Assembly (NCBI RefSeq): GCF_008831285.2 | Contig: NC_045138.2 | Location: forward strand, 18,075,934-18,139,933 | Length of the DNA: 64,000 bases | DNA from: Nymphaea colorata | Lineage: Eukaryota > Streptophyta > Magnoliopsida > Nymphaeales > Nymphaeaceae | Direction: 5' to 3' | Notes under the pieces: generated by a model | Database searches by the model: none | What the model was told of the DNA's origin: nothing | What the model saw: only the letters and a program-made list of their open reading frames with translations | Shown here: positions 37,592-49,316 of the stretch, one piece after another | Layout of the letters: each line of letters begins with the position of its first letter | Position numbering within the stretch: the stretch's first letter is position 1 | Program-made: the position numbers and the translations under genes

Positions 37592-39540
37592 TCAATTCTC
37601 TTTAAGTTCAACATTTGTCAGAACCACCGGCGAAACTTTATCAGGCATCTCAAGAATCTGCTTCAGATCATCATTTTCCTTCAACAAATAGGCCTTCGAG
37701 AAGGCAACCATGATGCCACCAACGAACCTCCTCATGGGCTCTCTGTCATTCCCACTCTCGCACAGGCAACGAGCAACCCCCTCCACCAGTTCGTTGTCGT
37801 CCAGCATGTCCATATGACCGTAGTTCTTAGCCACGGCATGAAAAGCCGGTGCCATGCAGTCTCTGAAGAACTCTTCATGGTTGACGCCCTCCGGAGCACA
37901 GGCAGGGAGCACAAGGTCCTTCTTTTCAGTGCCGAGGCCTGTGCCGACCACCAAGACGGGCGCCTTGGGGTCTAGCGAGTCCGGAACGTAGGTCAGCACC
38001 GGTGGGTCGACTTGACTACCAGGGGCAGTTCCATCGACCGGGTCTATGGCCAGCAGGGCAGAGAAGGTCAGCCTGGCCTTGGCTTCTAGGCCCAGTGAAA
38101 GGGCAAAGGCTACCTTCCCTCCCCGGCTGTGGCCGGCGAGTGCAAGCCTTGTGAAGTCCGGCTGCACCCCCTTTGGTAGTTTGGCCTGCAGTCCTGCTGG
38201 TAACCAGTCAACTGTGGCTGCTGCTGACCTGATCTCTTCAGTGCAATCAGGTCCTGCAATTTTGTAGAGCTACAGGACATTCATTTCAATCATGGTCAGA
38301 AAGTAGCAAAGAGGCAACGAGCGCATAAATTAAATCGATACGGTTATGGGGATGCACAGGGGATTTCAAGGGATCATATTTGAATTGGATATATCTTAAC
38401 TATATTTGATTTTTTGAATATAGAAAAGTCATATCCAAATCTGAATTTAAATCTGAAATCCGATTTCATAATCTGAATCCAAGTTTACATTTATATATGA
38501 ATTTGAATCCGATTTTTTAACTAAATCTGGTAATTTTCAAAATATAAAAGCATTGGATATAAAATATTTATTTAAAAGTAGATCCGATTCAACATCTGAA
38601 CTAATATTAATGTATATCCATATCCGCATCTCATTCAATGTCATTTTTTAATTTTGAACCTGATCCAATTTATTAATTACATAGATACTTTTGCCATGTC
38701 TGGTTTTTTTTTTTAGAATGGTCCAGTCAGATATCCAATCCAAAGTAGATATATTTGACATTATGTAAGAAGCACAGTAAATATGATTTGAAGCAAGCAC
38801 TTAATTTGAGTTGGCTCAAAGAAATATGTGTGGCCTTCGAGAACTTTGATTATATGACCAAAAGAAAAGGAATCGAAATGCAAGAACTGATAAGTGCAAG
38901 AGATGAAGAGAGTACAAACTAGATTTATTAAAATCTGAAAATCTATCTTATTCTTTTGTGTAAGTTCTACTATGTAAACCAATGTTATTTTGTATATTTT
39001 TTTCATGTAACACTAAATATAATATATAGTTAACAAATTTTCAATTGAACATAAAGCGGTGACCCTAATCTCATGGGACTACTCTATATAACTGAACTCG
39101 AATTCATCTAAATTTTAATAGTAAATTAATGTTTCCAAGAGTGGATTCCATGAAACATATGCGTCACACACAACCTCCACCTACTCTGCCGCCTAGCCTT
39201 TAAAACTTTTGAAAAATACAATAAATCTCTTGTAAAAATTTTGAAAAATAGTAAAGCGTGAGTAGTTCGACTCATCCTTCACCTGAAGGAGAGGATGACC
39301 AACCTGTGGTGCCACCACGATGAAGCCGTGAGAAGCGACATGATAAAGCACTTTCTCGTAGAAATGATTTTGAAGGAGAAAGCCATGAAGGAAAACCATC
39401 GTTGGGTATCGGCCTTCTTCACACGGATAAGCAATCAGAAGTGGCTTGGGAGGAGACACAAGGACCGAATTGGCCGCTTCGATCTCCTTCGTCCCAACCT
39501 TGTGTTTCCCTAGCAAAAACACGCCACCAAGCCCAGCCAT
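37592..39540 (-). CDS. Chlorophyllase (CLH copy 3)
   Basis: Exons 39,304-39,540 (79 codons, start MAGLGGVFLLGK) and 37,592-38,269 (225 aa) join in phase 0 after APQ across a 1,034-bp intron, giving 304 aa. Family features are complete: EEG.YP and FLHGF in exon 1, GHSRGGK with Ser about 127, AIDPVDG with Asp about 155, and YGHMDMLDD with His about 231, then RRFVGGIMVAF. Its stop codon lies about 550 bp after the start of copy 2, so the two genes are tightly packed head-to-tail. Exon 1 is more diverged than exon 2 relative to copies 1 and 4 (different N-terminus, CEEGRYPT), and its donor context is CAG|GTTGGT. The long intron holds only AT-rich repeats with GATCCGA-like words. I expect a functional esterase. 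Confidence 0.9.
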
Positions 39541-40702
39541 TCCGCAAAATCTTTTCCTCGGAAAAACTTTTCCTAGAAAACTTTCTCGCAGAAACCCTAT
39601 TTTCTGATCATCATATTGTGGTGGAGAGAGGTATTTATAGAGGACGCACGGTTTGTCCTGCGTGCCTTGCATGTTCCTAGAATTGCAGTATGAAATTATG
39701 TATGTGTTTTTTGACAAGCTTTCGTAAAATAGGAGCCTTACTTGACCGTGCACCCCTTCTAAGACCACATGGCAATCACGCGTTAGAGAGAGAAAACATC
39801 TTGAATAGGATTAACCAGGTTGAGTAAAACAATCCATCTCATTATTTGATTTCTTTGGAACTGAATGAGTTGTTTGGATTTCTTCCTCAGAGTGTCCGAA
39901 TACAAACAGGTCCCATTGTTGAAAAGATGCAAATATATGATTGGACTGTAACTCATATTTTTCAGGTGAGGAAGATGTTAACAACTCACTATCCAAAAAA
40001 GAAACCCAATTAAGCCGGCCTTCATGGCACCAGTTCCGCTCTCATGGAAGAGATATTGCCGTCAGTATATGAGGTATTTGATTCGAAACCTCTAGAAATG
40101 CTTTTCAACTGGCTTCATTTTCTGGTCACTTTGAAAACTGAAAAGATCAACTTTGGGTCATATTTATGGGAAAACGAGAGGTTAACGTGCATATTTAGCT
40201 GCCCCCCTTAGTAGCAGATGGTTTTGCATGTTGCATGTTTATTTAAGAACTTCTTGTCATAAGAGTTTTCTTCACTTGGACTTGGAATATTGGCCTCATG
40301 TTTGTGTGGCTTATAGTAGTTTTGTGTACTTGGGTTTCTTGTATATGGACAAAGACTGCACCTAGCAGCCTTGAGGTCATGTAGAACAACAAGCATATAC
40401 ACGTGAAACTATCACGAGTTTCATCTAATAAGTCTGCCAGACTTTGGCAAGAGGCCAAAATTGACTCTACTTCGCCATCAAAAAACAAGAATCTTGATAC
40501 AATTGGAACAGAGGCAGGCCAACGTCTGCCAAATGGCGTTTTGCAGCTGTGATCAAATATCAAGTTGATCACAGCGAACAGATGGAGTTGCGTGCACACC
40601 TTTGTGTACGTAACAAATATGCACCAAGGAAACCAAAGAAGGAGGTGGTGGCATTTAATTTTTTTTTTTTTAAAGCTATATACGTTTTTCACTTTAACGG
40701 GA

Positions 40703-40813
40703 GCATTTTAGTCAGTACATACCCCATGGATGCAAGGGTGTATACATAACCAGTTTCCAGCATTTTAGTCATTACATACCCCCCATGCATGTGTATACAT
40801 AGCCAGTTTCCCA
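40703..40813. repeat. Tandem duplication, about 56-bp unit
   Basis: CATTTTAGTCAGTACATACCCC followed by a TGTATACATAACCAGTTTCC end is repeated directly as CATTTTAGTCATTACATACC...TGTATACATAGCCAGTTTCC. Confidence 0.85.
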
Positions 40814-40989
40814 CAACCAACGGTTAGGTAACCATTAAAAAAAAAACTTTTGATACCCATTTGGGGAAACAAATTGCCAAAAAGGTGCTTAAGAAACATT
40901 AAATTTTTTATATAAAATGATAAACTACCCTTCTTAAAAAACCACTCTTCTTGATTGAATAAAGATATATGCATCTATGATCTCAAAAG

Positions 40990-41170
40990 GATTGAGGGGT
41001 GGAGCCAGGTAGCACCCCCACCTCAACTTTTTTTACATTTGTATGTAAATTTTAGAAAAATTCACTTCTATATAAAAATTTTTAAAAAATGATATTTCGG
41101 TTCTAGTCAAAATTTAAAAACTTTAATTCAGCCTTCCTCATTAAAAATTTTTAACTCTGCCACTGGATTA
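40990..41170 (+). repeat. Foldback-like repeat of the GGAGCCA family
   Basis: It begins GGGGTGGAGCCAGG and ends TTAACTCTGCCACTGG, whose complement (CCAGTGGCAGAGTTA) resembles the start, so the ends are imperfect inverted repeats. The interior matches 13.5-13.68 kb in inverted orientation. It is a candidate small non-autonomous DNA element about 180 bp long. Confidence 0.5.
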
Positions 41171-43010
41171 ATACATCTTACACCAAAAATTAGTGTTTCC
41201 TCTTTCCAAGGTGACACTTTGAAAATTTCTCTCTGCTTATTTAGTAACTTCAAAAGTTAAGTGGAAAGTTATTATTTACCCTAAACATTAGGCACGTTTT
41301 GTACTTTTCAGAAAAAAAGGAAGGCAGAAAAAGGCTAAAGTTGAAAATTGAGTCGGAAATATAGGTCGCTTCCACATTTGAGAATTGACCTGGGTTCGTA
41401 ATTCACATAGTGTGATCTTTTACTAATGATTGCAATCTATGTCAGTACACCACTTTTGGTGGAGTACCAGACGGCCAGTACGTTTGGATCTGATTTCCAG
41501 TCTAATTCAAACTATATTATAACTTAAAAAGTTTTGTTTTTATTTTTTTTTTTATTTATGAGATTATCTAAGGATTTATGAAAGAAACATTGTGTGTGAT
41601 GATATCATTTGGTTTTTTTTGAAATAAAAATATATAATGATATATAATATTCACGGCGTACTAAGATTTACAAAAACGAAGTACCAGTACCCATACACAT
41701 ACCCGTACCATAGTAACATACATTGCATGCATGATCACTACTTCCCATCAGTAGGTCTAATGAAAATGAGTTTTCGCTTCACTTGAATTTCAGAATTTAC
41801 GACAACTGGAGTTTAGGCCTGATTACCACGTGAAGCGAAGGATGTGTGTGTCAGATAATATTCAATTTGGATTTGGCTTGGATCCTTACGTGACAATGCT
41901 AATTAGCATCTGGCTAAGTCAGATACATATTTTACCAGCTGTGTGAGAGAGATGTTTGCACTGCATGGAGAGTTATGCAGTCGAAATAAGTTGGATTTCA
42001 CATATACAAAAAGGCACGTTTAACCAGGCATCTGGTGTAGTCTTCAAATTCTTAACTTGGGCTGTATGCGCTTAGACTTGCTTGGTAAACTAGAAAAAAT
42101 CATTTCTATAAGGCCTTTAGGATGTGTGTGTGTGTTTATGGAATAAAAAAGGGAGACAGCGACATTGCAAGCTTTGCATCTCAATTTTGTGGCAGGGATT
42201 ATTATAGGGAAGCTTTCATTGCTTTGAGTACCTTCTCGCAGCACTCTGGTACCAGTCATACCACGAGTTTTGTTGTTGCCAAGAGTGACAGATCTTGACT
42301 AAGCCGGATTTGCAAACGGTTTGAAGGCAGGGCATGCATATGGCTATGGCTAGGCTTGGATCCTTCCTTCCCTAACCATGAAACATAGAATTAGTTTTGT
42401 CCCAACTAACCCCACCTCTGATATTATTGCTATATTCAAGAATCGGTAATATCTTGCTTCTCTGTATGTTTTGTATTGCAATTTTTGATCAATAAAAAGG
42501 GTGGAGGCCTAACCTTCAGAACTTGGTTAACTTTCAGTAAATAAAACAAGTATGATCAACTTGCGTTGAAAGCTATGAATACACCAGAATCACAAATATA
42601 GTAACGGGTTTAAAACGAAGAAGTTTTTTTTGAGCATTTTTTCAGTAAAACTGAAATGAGTTTTCTGTGACTCTGGAATAAACAGCTCGTGTTTATTTCA
42701 AGTTTGTTACTTTTCTTTTACACAAACTTAGTTCGACCGGAATCCTATTCACTTAGCCGTTTAAAACTCAAAAGTAAAATTCGTTAATTAGATAATATGT
42801 ACGCATCCAACAGATTTATATGTTTAAACCATGTGCATATTTTAATTTTTATCAGCCACTGGCCTTCTTCAGCAACTTCAAACTCGAAAGGAGCATTAGA
42901 AAGAAGATATAATAGTTAAGAACATGTCCTCGATACATATATTGCTGCCGGCAAACAACTCAAAAGTCTAAGCCAGCTTATTTAATGCATAATATGGAGA
43001 CTGCAACGGA

Positions 43011-43711
43011 TTAATTCTTCTTAGATTCAACTGTTGAGAGTACCACAGGAGAAACTTGATTATGCATCTCAAAAATCTTGTTCAGATCGTCACTATCAAG
43101 CATCAAATAGGCCTTCAAGAAGGCGACCATGATGCCACCGACGAACCTCCTCATGGGTTCCCTGCTGTTCCCACTCACACAGAGGACATCAATGACCTTA
43201 TCATCCAACATGTCCATATGGCCGTAGTCCCTAGCCACGGCGTGGAAAGCTGGAGCCACGAGCTCTTTGTAGAACTCTTCATGGTTGACGCCCTCCGGAG
43301 CACAAGGAGGCAGCAAAGGGTCCTTCTTCACACTGCCGAGGCCCGTGCCCACCACCAGGCCCGGCGCCTTGGGGTCTAGGGAGTCCGTGACTTTGGTCAG
43401 GACAGGCGGGCTAGTTCCGTCCACGGGGTCTATGCCCAGTAGCGCAGAGAAGGGCAGTGCGGCCTTGGCTTCGGGGACCAGGCCCAGCGAAAGGGCAAAG
43501 GCTACTTTCCCTCCCCGGCTGTGACCGGCTAGTGCAAGCCTTGTGAGGTCTGGCTGCACTCCCTTTTGTAGTTTGGCCTCTAGCCCAGTTAGTAACCAAT
43601 TCACTGTAGCTGCAGCTGCCTTGATCTCTTCAGTGGCATCAAATCCTGCAATTATGTAAAGCTGCAGAATAAGCAGCCATGGTTAGCACAAGAATCAAAT
43701 GTAAATACATA

Positions 43712-43744
<33 letters not shown>

Positions 43745-44507
43745 TTCTTCTCTCTCTTTTCAAAAGCCAGTGGCCGAGTTAGAAATTTCTGGTTAAAGGG
43801 TGTTAATTTTCTAATTTTTAAACTAATTTAAGGGGATCTATATATATAAGTTGATAAAAATTACATAGGCTTCAACATGTAAATAAAGTGATCTTTATAG
43901 GCTGTTGCGGCAATTGCTGATATCGGCTACATGTGCCTTCGTCACTGAATGAAACTAGCCCACTTGCAGTTATCTTAAAGAAGAGAAAAGAGAAAAAGAA
44001 ACAGACACACATAAGAACACAAAGATTTGGTAGTTTGGAAAAACCATAAGCTTTTTGGTAAGTCCAAGGCTGCAGGGTGTCTCTACCGTTTGAGCAAGAG
44101 ATCCAAGCATTCAATAAAACAGGAGTTTAGGGAAGCACGGTTAAGGTAAGTTCTTTAACAAATTCAAAAATTGCTCACATGGAACATGGACTTGTGACGA
44201 AGCAAATTATTTCTTAAAAGATTTTAAGATAAAGGCAAGCAGGTGACCACCATAGGGAAAGGCAACTGACCTGAGGAGCCACCACGATGAAGCCATGAGA
44301 AGCAACATGGAGCAGTAATTCTCTATACATGCAATTTACAAGAGAAAAGCCATGGAGGAAGACCATAGCTGGGTACTGGCCTTCTTCGGAGGGATGAGCA
44401 ACCAGAAGCAGTTCGGGTAGATGCGAGGGGCGATGAGTATCCGCCATGACTTCCGCGACGACCGCCTTGTACTTCCCTTGTGCGAATACATCATCCTGAG
44501 CAGCCAT
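43011..44507 (-). CDS. Chlorophyllase (CLH copy 4)
   Basis: Exons 44,271-44,507 (79 codons, start MAAQDDVFAQGK) and 43,011-43,661 (216 aa) join in phase 0 after APQ across a 609-bp intron, giving 295 aa. It has FLHGF, GHSRGGK (Ser about 127), GIDPVDG (Asp about 157) and YGHMDMLDD (His about 227), followed by RRFVGGIMVAFLKAYL. Relative to copies 1 and 3 it lacks several residues after DPVDG and has two extra before the PFSALLG strand, both in loops. Its N-terminus (VFAQGKYK) and C-terminus (VVLSTVESKKN) resemble copy 1 most, suggesting these two are closest relatives in the array. A CT microsatellite lies in the intron. I expect a functional enzyme. Confidence 0.92.
43712..43760. repeat. CT-rich microsatellite in the CLH copy 4 intron
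   Basis: Interrupted CT runs totalling about 45 bp, followed at 43,770 by AGTGGCCGAGTTAGAAAT, a GGCGGAGCCA-like repeat start. Confidence 0.85.
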
Positions 44508-44509
44508 GC

Positions 44510-45560
44510 TGAGAAAACTTTTCCTGGAAAACCTCTCCTCAGAAAAGCTTTTCACCCTTCTGTGCAACCCCAGAAAGAACGTCCTCCCCTCAGAAAAGCT
44601 TTATAGAGTGACGCATTCGCTAGCAGATCCCGTACGTTGCATGTGTGGAGAAAGAGGGAAACCGTGTTTTTTTCTTTTCAATGCATTGAAGTGAAGCGCA
44701 TGCTAACAGGCCTTTCATGTGGAAATAATGCTTCATGTGGAAATAATGCTGTACATCACTAAAGATAGAATGGAAGGGAATTGTAACATCACTAAAGATT
44801 AATGTTGAAAGGAGGAAATGGTGCCGGCAATTAAAGTGAAATTGACGCAAAGGAGAAAGTGAAATGGCGAGGGAAATTAAAGAGATGTGTGGAGGAAGGT
44901 AAGCGCTTCGATTGAAAAATGGCAGATTGCAGGGACCAGATGAAGATGGTGCCATTGGAGTTATTGCAACGATTGGGAGAGATGATGAAGGCAAAGGAGA
45001 GGAAGGAGAGCACAGAGGAGAAAATGTGGTGGCCAAACAAGTCTAAAATTTTTCTTTCTTTTAATTTCAAAAATGCCCACACCTTCTTTTGGTGCATATT
45101 TGATGCATGTACACCTCTGGTGCAAGCAACTTAATCTCAAACATCCCAAGTAGTAGCGAAGTTACATATAAACTGGTGTGGGCAGTTGGCCATGTCAGCA
45201 ACAAAATTTTTATTTATTTTTATATATATAAAAATAAATACGCCCACTGGATTCCATTCCATTCCAGCAACTAAAACTCTGAATTTTCATTCCATTCCAG
45301 TTTGTGATTCTCGAAATCAAAGGAGTTCACAGTGGTGCCTTCCGACGACCACTACGCCCACTGGATTTCATTCCATGTTTTTTCCAACCAATTTGTTGTA
45401 AGCATGAAAAAATCTTTGCATTGAACCCATGCCAACCTACAATTGGGTGGTTTGCTTTCTCCTCTACGCTTCAATGAGATTCTGGTTTTCCAGATGAACC
45501 AGATTAACGAGTGATAGTAGTTTTTCCATAATTTCTTGAGGTCTTTTACATTAATTCTTC
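44510..45560. other. Upstream region of CLH copy 4 and spacer
   Basis: The first about 90 bases upstream of the ATG contain repeated TTTTCCT.GAAAA words also seen in the leaders of CLH copies 1 and 3, so this leader was duplicated with the genes. At 44,709-44,745 a 21-bp unit (TTCATGTGGAAATAATGCT) is doubled. CGCCCACTGGATT.CATTCCAT is repeated at 45,241 and 45,354. Frames on both strands at 44.6-45.1 kb have no recognised domain. Confidence 0.45.
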
Positions 45561-46003
45561 TATTCTTCCACCTTCAGGGACCATCAACAATGTTCCTAGG
45601 TTTTCCCGTGACACCAAATTTGTGGGTAATATGGACCCAGATACCTCTTGTTGCTTCGCAATCGAAGAAGACATGACATTCTCATGCTGGTCCACATTGA
45701 CATGAAAGACACCTAAAGGTTAACGCAATTCCCTGCTTTTGCATGTGAATTTCGGTGGGAACTCTGCCGTCGCAACCAATGTAGAGAGTCCAAATAGCTC
45801 TCGGGTAGCCAGAGCTCAACCAATGCTGTCTCCTCCAAGGATCCGATCGAACTATCGAAGTATTGGCCTTCCCCATTATATTCCATAGGCTTCTCGTAGA
45901 TATTTGATTGCTGTCCAACGCTGATCTGTTCTTACAAACCAGCTTTTCCTTAAGCTTAGCTGGCCAGAGATGGGAATTGAAGACTGGGTCTTAAGCTTCT
46001 CAT
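45560..46003 (-). mobile_element. LINE 3' part (zf-RVT region), decayed
   Basis: On the minus strand a frame ending at 45,682 carries GRVPTEIHMQKQGIALTFRC followed by LSCQ and, past a stop, ECHVFFDCEATRGIW. This is the pattern of the zinc-binding reverse-transcriptase-associated domain (zf-RVT) found at the C-terminus of plant L1-type LINEs (GRVPT...L.KRGI...RC..C...ES..H.F..C). It has an in-frame stop between the metal-binding halves. The element continues on the far side of the copia insertion (51,326-52,300). The 3' end is not clear. Confidence 0.7.
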
Positions 46004-46307
46004 TAAAAGGGAAAAAGGCAAAACACCAAGACACAGAGAGTTTTAACGTGGTTCGACTCAGGATCGAGTCTACATCCATGAACAAAGGTTTCTCTCTCAC
46101 ACGCCTCAATCATTTGTGTGAGAGGTTCCATTAACATTTAAAGGAATACAGGGGTCATTCATTTCCTGATTTCTAGGATCTTGATTGGCATCAATATCTT
46201 GAAGATATTGTTGGTTACACCTCTGATTTTCTTTCCTAATCTTTTGATCAACAGAAACAACAACAATTTTGCCGGCGATATTGTTTCCTTGAGCATTATC
46301 TTCAATA
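46004..46307 (-). repeat. 3' LTR of the copia element
   Basis: 304 bp, equal in length to the partner at 51,022-51,325, with seven substitutions (six transitions, one transversion) and no gaps. The pol frame reads on into it. Confidence 0.95.
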
Positions 46308-46320
46308 GCCCCCCTCAAGC
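46308..46320 (-). other. Polypurine tract
   Basis: On the minus strand GCTTGAGGGGGGC lies immediately before the 3' LTR, the usual place of the plus-strand DNA primer. Confidence 0.85.
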
Positions 46321-49316
46321 TGAACGGCCTAGGAAGGACGTTAAGCTTGACATGAATGGATTCAAATGGTGAGCGAGCAAGGGGCTTGGTCATTGTATCA
46401 GCAAGTTGGTAAGTAGCTGGAACATGATGAACTGTAAGACGATGATTTTGCACATGATCCCGGATGAAATGAATATTGACTTCAATATGCTTGGTTCGTT
46501 GGTGAAAAACCGGATTGGCAGTCAATTGAACAGCACCCATATTGTCACATAAGAGCCGGGGAATGGTGGAAAGAGGGTGACGAAGTTCGTGTAAAAAATA
46601 TGATATGGAGAGAACTTCGGTGGCAGTGGAGGCCAACGCCCGGTATTCTGCCTCAGTATTGGAGCGAGCAACAGTATTTTGCTTATTTGCAGACCACGAA
46701 ACCAATGAATCTCCAAGAAAGATGGCAAAGCCGGTAGTAGATCTTCGATCATCAGGATTTTCAGCCCAATCAGCATCAGAATATGCTGTAAGAGAAAGGT
46801 GTGAGGACGGCCGAATAAGAAATCCAAGATGAAGAGTGTGCTTAATGTAGCGAAGTATGCGTTTGACGGCAGCCCAATGAACAGTGGTAGGAGCTTGCAT
46901 AAACTGACAGACCTTGTTGGTAGCATAAGCAAGATCGGGTCTGCTAAGAGTAGTATACTGTAGAGCACCAACAATTTGGCGATATGGAGTAGGATCAAGT
47001 AGCGGCGTCCCATCAAACTTGGATAACTTTTCGGCAACAGCTAAAGGCGAAGGAAAGGGCTTGACATCAACCATGTCGCTTTGCTTGAGAAGATCTTGCA
47101 TATACTGACATTGAGAAAGAAAGAGTCCTTGGGGTGTAAACTATGCTTCAACTCCAAGAAAATAATATAGATGCCCAAGATCTTTTATTGAGAATGCACA
47201 CCCCATTTGACATATAAGCTGATGAATGGCGGCGGAGCAGCTTCCAGTGATCAATATGTCATCAACATAAATAAGAATAAAGATGGAATTAGAACCCACA
47301 AATTTGAGAAATAGTGAAGTGTCAATCTTGGAGGCGGAGAAACTGTTTGAAATGAGAAAGGAACTAAGGCGTTGAAACCAGGCTCGAGGTGCTTGCTTAA
47401 GTCCACAAAGAGCTTTCTGTAACTTGCATACATGATGCGGATATTGAGTATTAACAAAGCCTTGAGGTTGTAACATATAAACATCTTCAGATAAAGTGCC
47501 CTGTAAGAACGCATTGTTGACATCTAACAGGCGAACCACCCAATTGTGTGAAACAGCAAGAGTAAGAATAATTCGAATTGTAGTGGGTTTAATCACACAG
47601 CTAAAAGTTTCAAAGTAATCAATGCCGGATTCCTATGTATACCCTTTGGCCACAAGACGAGCTTTATATCTGTCAATACTGCCATCAGCTTTTCTCTTGA
47701 TACGATAGACCCATTTATTGCCAACAATATTGTGAGAGGGAGAGAGAGGAACAAGAATCCAAGTGTTGTTCTTCATCAAAGCATTATATTCCTCAAGCAT
47801 GACATTGTGCCAATGGGAGAGTTTAGAGACTTGGGTAAAAGTTTTAAGTTCAATTTCTAAAGGCAACTCGGTAAGGTGAGTAATGTAACAGAGGTTGGGT
47901 TTAATGGATCCAGTTTGGAGGCGAGTGATCATGGAGTGAGTTTTGGGGGCTGGAGGAGGTGATTCATTAGGTAAGGATAGTGGGAAGTGAGAGGGTGGTG
48001 AAGTGGAAGGTGATGTTTGTGCGGGTGGTGAAGGGGAAGATGGTGGTGATGTGGTAATGGCAGGTTCATGTGGAGAAATAGGTGGTGATGGTGATGGTGA
48101 TGTGGTAATAGCCTTTGTGTGTGGTGCTATAGCCAAGAAATATGCATTTGGTGCAGCGATATTGTAATTTGTGAGTATTGTAAGGACGAAGATGAGGGTA
48201 GGCACATCCAAAAGTTTTAAGAAATGCATAGTTAGGGATTTGGTTAAAGAGCAGCTGAAATGGACTTTTCATATTTGTAACAGGTGATGACAGACGGTTA
48301 ATAAGAAATGCAGCTGTAAGAAAGGCAAAATCCCAAAACTTGAGAGGAAGGCTAGAATGAGCAAGTAAGGCGAGACCTGTTTCTATTATGTGACGATGTT
48401 TTCACTCGACTCTCCCAGTTTGCTTATGAGTGTGAGGGCATGAAATGCGATGATCAATTCCACATGATTTTAAGTAAGTGGATAGAGATCTATATTCTCC
48501 TCCCCAATCACTTTGAAATGCCTTGATGGGTCGCCCAAATTGTCTCTCAACAAGTTTTTGAAAGTCTCGAAAAATAGTCAAAACTTCAGGCTTTCTTTTA
48601 ATAATAAATAACCAAGTGAACCTTGAATATCCATCAACAAAATTAACATAATAATAATATCCTTGCATGGAAGCAATGGGCGCAGGGCCCCAAACATCAG
48701 AAAATATAATGTCTAATGATCCATTTATTTCATGAGATGAACTATAAAAAGGTAAACTGTGACTCTTCCCCATTTGACATGCTTCACACAAAGAGTCAGT
48801 TTTATTGAAACTAGAAGGAAGTCCATATTTACTAAGGACATGCTGTACAATTTTCATGGAAGGATGCCCAAGTCGCTCATGCCATTTTTGCTGCGTAGTT
48901 CGTTCACTAAGAAGAGCCGTTGGTTGACTCCCAATATCTCCCAAGTGCAGCTTGTAGAGCCCGCACTCATTATTTCTCTTGAGAAAAACCTGCCCTGTCT
49001 TGGCATCCTTAACATAACAAAATTGCGGGTGAAATTCAAGCAACACATCATTATCTTTCGTAAACTTGTGTACAGAAAGCAGATTTTTGGTGATAGATGG
49101 CACATGTAAAATATCTTTCATGATGAACTTGGAATCAAGATGAGAGAAAACAGAAGTACCAATGTGTGTAATGTTCAAACCTTGGCCATTTCCGATGCGA
49201 ACTTGATCTCCTCCATTGTAGTTAGATTGGATTATCAAGTTGTTGAAATCTGGCGTTACATAATGGGTGGCTCCAGAGTCAGGGTACCATCCTCCATGAT
49301 CAAATGACCCATAAGC
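46308..49316 (-). pseudogene. copia pol (protease, integrase, RT, RNase H), broken
   Basis: Domains on the minus strand: protease WYPDSGATHY (about 49,280); GAG-pre-integrase WHERLGH and CEACQMGK (about 48,770-48,890); integrase core with FSDVWGP, FQSDWGGEY and the catalytic Glu just before a stop; reverse transcriptase with NKWVYRIKRKADG, LDVNNAFLQG and YVDDILITG (about 47,260); RNase H with [30 protein letters not shown] and RTKHIEVNIHFIRD. Breaks: TGA at 48,402-48,404, TAG at 47,633-47,635, TAG at 47,141-47,143, and a frame change near 48,110-48,230 where sequence between the integrase C-terminal KCIFLGYS block and a Pro/Ser-rich linker seems to be missing. The protein cannot be made in one piece. 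Confidence 0.9.

Larger units (their letters stand above)
39770..43010. other. Spacer between CLH copies 3 and 4
   Basis: No gene is supported. It holds a tandem duplication (40.70-40.81 kb), a foldback-like repeat (41.0-41.17 kb) and AT-rich sequence. The longest frame, 40,243-40,692 (-, 149 codons), is open and not obviously repeat, but has no recognised domain and no flanking exon; I leave it unannotated. Confidence 0.5.

Noticed and set aside
40243-40692. 149-codon minus-strand frame
   Set aside because: Open and not clearly repetitive, but with no recognisable domain, no start context and no partner exons.
46181-46372. Identical-looking frames at 46,181 and 51,184 on the plus strand
   Set aside because: They are antisense readings of the two LTRs.
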